Assembly (NCBI GenBank): GCA_902506225.1
Contig: LR733345.1
Location: 2,232,001 to 2,296,000, forward strand
Origin: Faucicola sp902506225
GTDB lineage: Bacteria > Pseudomonadota > Gammaproteobacteria > Pseudomonadales > Moraxellaceae
Direction: 5' to 3'
DNA: 64,000 bases
Numbering within the stretch: the first letter of the stretch is position 1; each line of letters opens with the position of its first letter. Position numbers and translations under genes: made by a program. Of the stretch, positions 60,418 through 64,000 are shown one piece after another. Below the pieces are notes generated by a model, which did not search any database, had not been told where the DNA came from, and saw nothing but the letters and a program-made list of their open reading frames with translations.

Positions 60418-61755
60418 ATGAATAATCGACCTATTCAATTAGCGATTTTAGGGCTTGGTACTGTGGGTACTGGGGTGGTTGAACTGCTACAAAACAACCT
60501 TGATGAAATGACGCGTCGTACAGGACGTGAGATTAAAATTACCCACGTAGGCACGCGTCGCAACCGTACCGATATTCCAACAGACATCAAACAATCTGCC
60601 GATTTGCTTGATATCGTTCAGCAAGATGATGTGGATATTGTGGTGGAATTGATGGGCGGTACGACCACAGCTAAAGAGGTGATTTTAGCGGCAATCGAGC
60701 ATGGCAAACATATTGTGACTGCCAACAAAGCATTATTAGCAGAACATGGCAATGAAATTTTTGCCAAGGCAGATGCCAAGGGCGTCAAAGTGGCGTATGA
60801 AGCCGCGGTTGCCGGCGGTATTCCGATTATTAAAATTTTACGTGAAGGCTTAGCTGCCAACAAAATCGATTGGCTTGCAGGTATCATCAATGGTACAGGC
60901 AACTTTATCATGACTGAAATGCGTGATAAAAAGCGGGACTTTGCAGATGTCCTTGCTGAAGCCCAAGCGCTGGGTTATGCCGAAGCCGATCCGACATTTG
61001 ATGTCGAAGGGATTGATGCTGCGCATAAATTGACGCTACTTGCGTCAATTGCGTTTGGTATTCCATTGCAATTTGACAAAGTTTACTGTGAAGGCATTAC
61101 CAAAATCACCCAGCAAGATGTGCGGTATGCCAATGAGCTTGGCTACCGTATCAAGCATTTAGGGTTTGCCAAACGTCGTATTTTAGACAGTGGCGAAGAA
61201 GGCATTGAATTACGTGTACACCCGACTTTGATTCCAAAACAGGTGTTACTTGCCAATGTGAATGGGGTAAAAAATGCCATTATGGTTGACGCAGAGCCTG
61301 TCGGACAAACCTTGTATTATGGTTCGGGTGCCGGCGCAGGGGCAACCGCATCCGCTGTAATGGCAGATGTGGTGGACATGGTACGCGCCCTTGCAGAGAC
61401 CAATGATTCAACCGCCAATTTGGTGCCGCATCTGGCATTCCAGCCTGAGACACTAAATAACACACGCATTTTATCAAGCGATGAAATGATCACAGGCTAC
61501 TATCTGCGCCTACAGGTCAAAGATGATTTAGGTGTACTAGCAGAGGTCACCCGCATTTTAAGTGAGTCTAAAATTAGTATTGATGCAATTTTACAGCAGC
61601 CAGCGCATGATGATACTAGCACTGATTTGCCAGTCATTATTATGGTTGACCCTGTCGTTGAGCGCAATATGAATGAAGCGATTGCCAAAATTGAAGCGTT
61701 AGATACCGTGACCGATAAGGTGATACGCATTCGATTGGATGAGTTGATGCAGTAA
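60418..61755 (+). CDS. hom: Homoserine dehydrogenase (monofunctional)
   Basis: 445 residues from the ATG at 60418 (MNNRPIQLAILGLG); a TTG at 60403 is in frame but unnecessary. Reduces aspartate semialdehyde to homoserine for threonine and methionine. NAD(P)-binding GLGTVGTGVVELL, catalytic-domain AVAGGIPIIKILREGL and GIINGTGNFIMTEM, YAEADPTFDVEGIDAAHKL in part, and a C-terminal ACT domain (about 355-430, LGVLAEVTRILSESKISIDA), so threonine feedback is expected. No aspartokinase fusion. thrC, often next to hom, is not here. Confidence 0.96.
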   Translation: MNNRPIQLAILGLGTVGTGVVELLQNNLDEMTRRTGREIKITHVGTRRNRTDIPTDIKQSADLLDIVQQDDVDIVVELMGGTTTAKEVILAAIEHGKHIVTANKALLAEHGNEIFAKADAKGVKVAYEAAVAGGIPIIKILREGLAANKIDWLAGIINGTGNFIMTEMRDKKRDFADVLAEAQALGYAEADPTFDVEGIDAAHKLTLLASIAFGIPLQFDKVYCEGITKITQQDVRYANELGYRIKHLGFAKRRILDSGEEGIELRVHPTLIPKQVLLANVNGVKNAIMVDAEPVGQTLYYGSGAGAGATASAVMADVVDMVRALAETNDSTANLVPHLAFQPETLNNTRILSSDEMITGYYLRLQVKDDLGVLAEVTRILSESKISIDAILQQPAHDDTSTDLPVIIMVDPVVERNMNEAIAKIEALDTVTDKVIRIRLDELMQ

Positions 61756-61969
61756 AATTTAGGTAGACTTAATTGGTATATTTTACAGTATTTTCAGTAG
61801 TTTAATTTACATTTTAACTATGATAATATGAAATGTATCGCATTAGCTAAACTTAAAACATCTATTGTGATTGGCATGGTTGCCGTTTACAACCCTGTTT
61901 ATAGACCGTAATGATTTAGGTCGTAGTTTGCTTGTGATAACAAAAACCCTAACTCAAAGGAAATTTAAT
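61756..61969. other. Gap before the thiolase gene
   Basis: About 214 bp, AT-rich, with several TATAAT-like stretches (for example around TATGATAATATG near 61818-61830) but no promoter I would name and no gene. Confidence 0.4.
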
Positions 61970-63148
61970 ATGGAAAATTCAGTCGTAATCGTAGATGGCG
62001 TTCGCACCCCAATGGGTGGATTCCAAGGTGATTTAAACGAAGTATCAATGCCAGAGCTTGGTGCAACCGTGATTAAAGAAGCCGTCAACCGTGCCGGCGT
62101 GAAACCAGAAGAGATTGACGAAGTTATCATGGGTTGTATTTTAACCGCGGGTGCAGGTCAAAGCCCAGCGCGTCAAGCGATGCGTAAAGCAGGTATCCCA
62201 GATGCCACAGGCGCAATCAATGTCAACAAACTTTGTGGTTCTGGTATGAAAGCCATTATGCTCGGTGCCAATTCAATTCGTAGCGGCGAATTTGATATCG
62301 TGGTAGCAGGCGGTATGGAATCAATGACCAACGCCCCTTATGTGCTACCAAAAGCACGTGGTGGTTATCGCATGGGTGATGGCGAAATTAAAGACACCAT
62401 GTTCTTAGATGGTCTTAAAGATGCTGATACCGGTAAGTTAATGGGTGTATTTGCGCAAGAAATGGCAGATAAACGGGGTGTCACCCGTGAAGCGATGGAT
62501 GCATTTGCTATCGAATCGCTAAAACGCGCCAACACTGCCATCAATGAAGGTCACTTCAAAAACGAAATCGTTCCGGTTACTGTTAAAACTCGTAAAGGCG
62601 ATGTGGTCATTGACACGGATGAACAACCCGGTAAAGCCAATGTAGACAAAATCCCAACCTTAAAACCCGCGTTCTCAAAAGATGGTACAGTTACTGCCGC
62701 TAACTCAAGCTCAATCTCTGATGGGGCAGCTGCCGTTGTATTGATGTCAGAGGAAAAAGCCAAGGAGAAAGGGTTAAAACCACTTGCACGTATCGTTGCC
62801 CAAGCCACCCACTCACAACACCCAAGCGAATTTACCATCGCGCCTATTGAGTGTGTGAAAAAAGTTTTAGCAAAAGCTGGCTGGAGCAAAGAAGACGTTG
62901 ATCTTTGGGAAATTAATGAAGCATTCGCCATGGTAACCATGCTTGCTATGCAAGAAAATGACCTTGACCATGCTAAGGTTAATATCGAAGGCGGTGCTTG
63001 TGCATTAGGTCATCCCATAGGGGCATCGGGTGCGCGTATCGTAGTCACACTCATCAACTCACTCAAACGCACAGGCGGCAAAAAAGGCATTGCTAGCCTA
63101 TGTATCGGTGGCGGTGAAGCGGTTGCCTTAGCGATTGAATTAATCTAA
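61970..63148 (+). CDS. Acetyl-CoA C-acetyltransferase (thiolase)
   Basis: 392 residues from the ATG at 61970 (MENSVVIVDGVRTPMGGF), with AAAGGAAA upstream; the frame runs 33 codons further without support. Condenses or cleaves acetoacetyl-CoA. Active-site C89 in VNKLCGSGMKA, His in GHPIGASG, and the second Cys in SLCIGGGEA are in place; GGMESMTNAPY is the family signature. Biosynthetic-type (AtoB/PhaA) by length and motifs. No other beta-oxidation or polyhydroxybutyrate gene is next to it, so its pathway is open. A strong terminator follows. Confidence 0.95.
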   Translation: MENSVVIVDGVRTPMGGFQGDLNEVSMPELGATVIKEAVNRAGVKPEEIDEVIMGCILTAGAGQSPARQAMRKAGIPDATGAINVNKLCGSGMKAIMLGANSIRSGEFDIVVAGGMESMTNAPYVLPKARGGYRMGDGEIKDTMFLDGLKDADTGKLMGVFAQEMADKRGVTREAMDAFAIESLKRANTAINEGHFKNEIVPVTVKTRKGDVVIDTDEQPGKANVDKIPTLKPAFSKDGTVTAANSSSISDGAAAVVLMSEEKAKEKGLKPLARIVAQATHSQHPSEFTIAPIECVKKVLAKAGWSKEDVDLWEINEAFAMVTMLAMQENDLDHAKVNIEGGACALGHPIGASGARIVVTLINSLKRTGGKKGIASLCIGGGEAVALAIELI

Positions 63149-63160
63149 TTGTCTCATGCT

Positions 63161-63196
63161 AAAAAAAATCCCTAATCTATATTAGGGATTTTTTTT
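63161..63196 (+). terminator. Bidirectional terminator after the thiolase gene
   Basis: AAAAAAAATCCCTAAT, CTAT loop, ATTAGGGATTTTTTTT between two converging genes. Confidence 0.9.
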
Positions 63197-63235
63197 GCTC
63201 AACAATCGACCTATAACAACCAATCTATCAAGCAA

Positions 63236-63877
63236 TCATCTGATTTTCATGTTGATATAACTTATGATTGCCAAAGCTAAGAGATTGCCGATCACTGTTA
63301 AGTAAAAAGCCCTACGAAATTCTGGCTTGGTTGATTTATGGCGCAATAACCAATGGGCAAACGCCGCCCCTACCCATCCCCCAGCAAAAGCTAATTTATG
63401 GAGTGACGCTTCTTGCACGCGCCAATCTCCATTTTGTGCAGCTTTTTTATCATGCGCATACAGCAGATAGGTCGCTAAACTCATTGCAAAATACCAACCT
63501 ATAATCCATAAGGGTAAGTGCTTAACCAGCACAATAGCGGTTAGTAACACAAAAAACAGCACCCCAATAGCCACCCACGTGAGTAATGTTTGATTTTTAA
63601 GGTCGTTTTGAGTTTGACGAACTTGGCGGGCATTTTGTTGGGCAATTTTTTGTCTGACAAACGTCTGTTGCTGCACGTTGACAGCGCAGGGTTTGCCATC
63701 TCTGCCTTGCCCTATTTCAAAAACTACCGCTTCATTAAGCACAGGACGTTGGTTTGCTCGGTATTCACTGATATGAAAAAAGATGGCTGAGTCTTGTAAA
63801 TTGTTATCCGTTCGCTCAATAAACCCAAAGCCTTTGTCATCTTGCCAGCGGGTTATTTTGCCTTGATATTTTTTCAT
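63236..63877 (-). CDS. Cold-shock domain / DUF1294 membrane protein
   Basis: 213 residues. Residues 1 to about 67 are a cold-shock domain: KGFGFIER as RNP1-like motif and IFFHISEY as RNP2-like motif. A charged helix follows, then four membrane helices of DUF1294 (LLTWVAIGVLFFVLLTAIVLV, WIIGWYFAMSLATYLLYAHDKKAAQ, the conserved WRVQEASLHKLAFAGGWVGA in part, and a last helix). This fusion is known in many proteobacteria but its function is not; nucleic-acid binding at the membrane is the simple inference. Transcribed toward the thiolase terminator. Confidence 0.9.
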   Translation of the reverse strand: MKKYQGKITRWQDDKGFGFIERTDNNLQDSAIFFHISEYRANQRPVLNEAVVFEIGQGRDGKPCAVNVQQQTFVRQKIAQQNARQVRQTQNDLKNQTLLTWVAIGVLFFVLLTAIVLVKHLPLWIIGWYFAMSLATYLLYAHDKKAAQNGDWRVQEASLHKLAFAGGWVGAAFAHWLLRHKSTKPEFRRAFYLTVIGNLLALAIISYINMKIR

Positions 63878-63895
63878 TAAAAATCACCTAGTGCT

Positions 63896-63923
63896 ATTTT
63901 TTATAACGCATTTTTTACAACGC
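63896..63923. repeat. 14-bp tandem duplication upstream of the cold-shock/DUF1294 gene
   Basis: ATTTTTTATAACGC (63896-63909) and ATTTTTTACAACGC (63910-63923), one difference, 19 bp before the start codon. The remaining bases to the window end hold nothing I recognise. Confidence 0.7.
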
Positions 63924-64000
63924 ATCATTGGGGTTTGCGATGGTGGTTTGCGCTATGTGTTCTACCCAACTTTTTTAATATGTTTTTACTTTATTGCTAA

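Noticed and set aside
1..64000. Prophage, insertion sequence, integron, toxin-antitoxin or defence island
   Set aside because: Read on both strands: no transposase, integrase, terminal repeats or known defence proteins; gene content is housekeeping with a few orphan genes.

Overview
The window is a chromosomal housekeeping segment of a gammaproteobacterium, most likely a member of the Moraxellaceae (Moraxella/Faucicola osloensis or Psychrobacter type). The reasons are protein-level resemblance (long Dxs, short-form HisG, Aah1-type adenine deaminase, monofunctional BirA beside coaX), moderate to low GC, and gene pairings such as rne/rluC and radC/coaBC divergent. I see no rRNA, tRNA, prophage, insertion sequence, integron or CRISPR array.

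Layout. 1-9 kb: ubiA (cut by the left edge), a BioC-like methyltransferase, a diiron metallo-beta-lactamase-fold protein, tsaB, uppP-rsmJ, a small lipoprotein and secA. 9-18 kb: adenine deaminase, mutS, fdxA, the dxs-suhB operon and ribA. 18-25 kb: a TSUP permease, birA-coaX, a lipoprotein, a TerC/CBS membrane protein and a secreted lipase with its foldase (lip-lifO). 25-30 kb: ibaG-murA-hisG-gamma-glutamylcyclotransferase, then hisD behind a terminator. 30-35 kb: yraN, an NTF2-like lipoprotein, rsmI, coaBC, radC and two membrane proteins. 35-49 kb: the complete S10-spc-alpha ribosomal protein cluster on the minus strand in the E. coli order (rpsJ to rplQ, with secY, rpmJ and rpoA). 49-58 kb: RNase G, an orphan AT-rich gene, a HAD phosphatase, rluC and, divergently, RNase E. 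58-64 kb: a DUF808 membrane protein, a DsbC-like lipoprotein, homoserine dehydrogenase, a thiolase and a cold-shock/DUF1294 protein.

How the genes work together. The ribosomal cluster, secY/secA, rsmI, rsmJ, rluC, tsaB, rng and rne cover ribosome building, rRNA and tRNA modification, RNA turnover and export. uppP, murA and dxs feed cell-wall and isoprenoid supply. coaX and coaBC both belong to CoA synthesis, and BioC and BirA to biotin. The lipase and its membrane chaperone form the only clear accessory secretion unit.

Unusual features. I do not see a new multi-gene system. The most striking oddity is a 37-residue block of 25 His, 11 Asp and 1 Pro inside essential CoaBC, encoded by a near-perfect 21-bp tandem repeat. 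Next are three consecutive perfect hairpins between rpmJ and rpsM, and a recurring habit of short (11-18 bp) tandem duplications beside genes (fdxA, dxs, ribA, hisD, dsbC, the cold-shock/DUF1294 gene). A structured 834-bp gap precedes rne, and an orphan AT-rich gene is coupled to a HAD phosphatase. All coordinates come from reading the sequence; functions rest on family recognition, and no database search was run.
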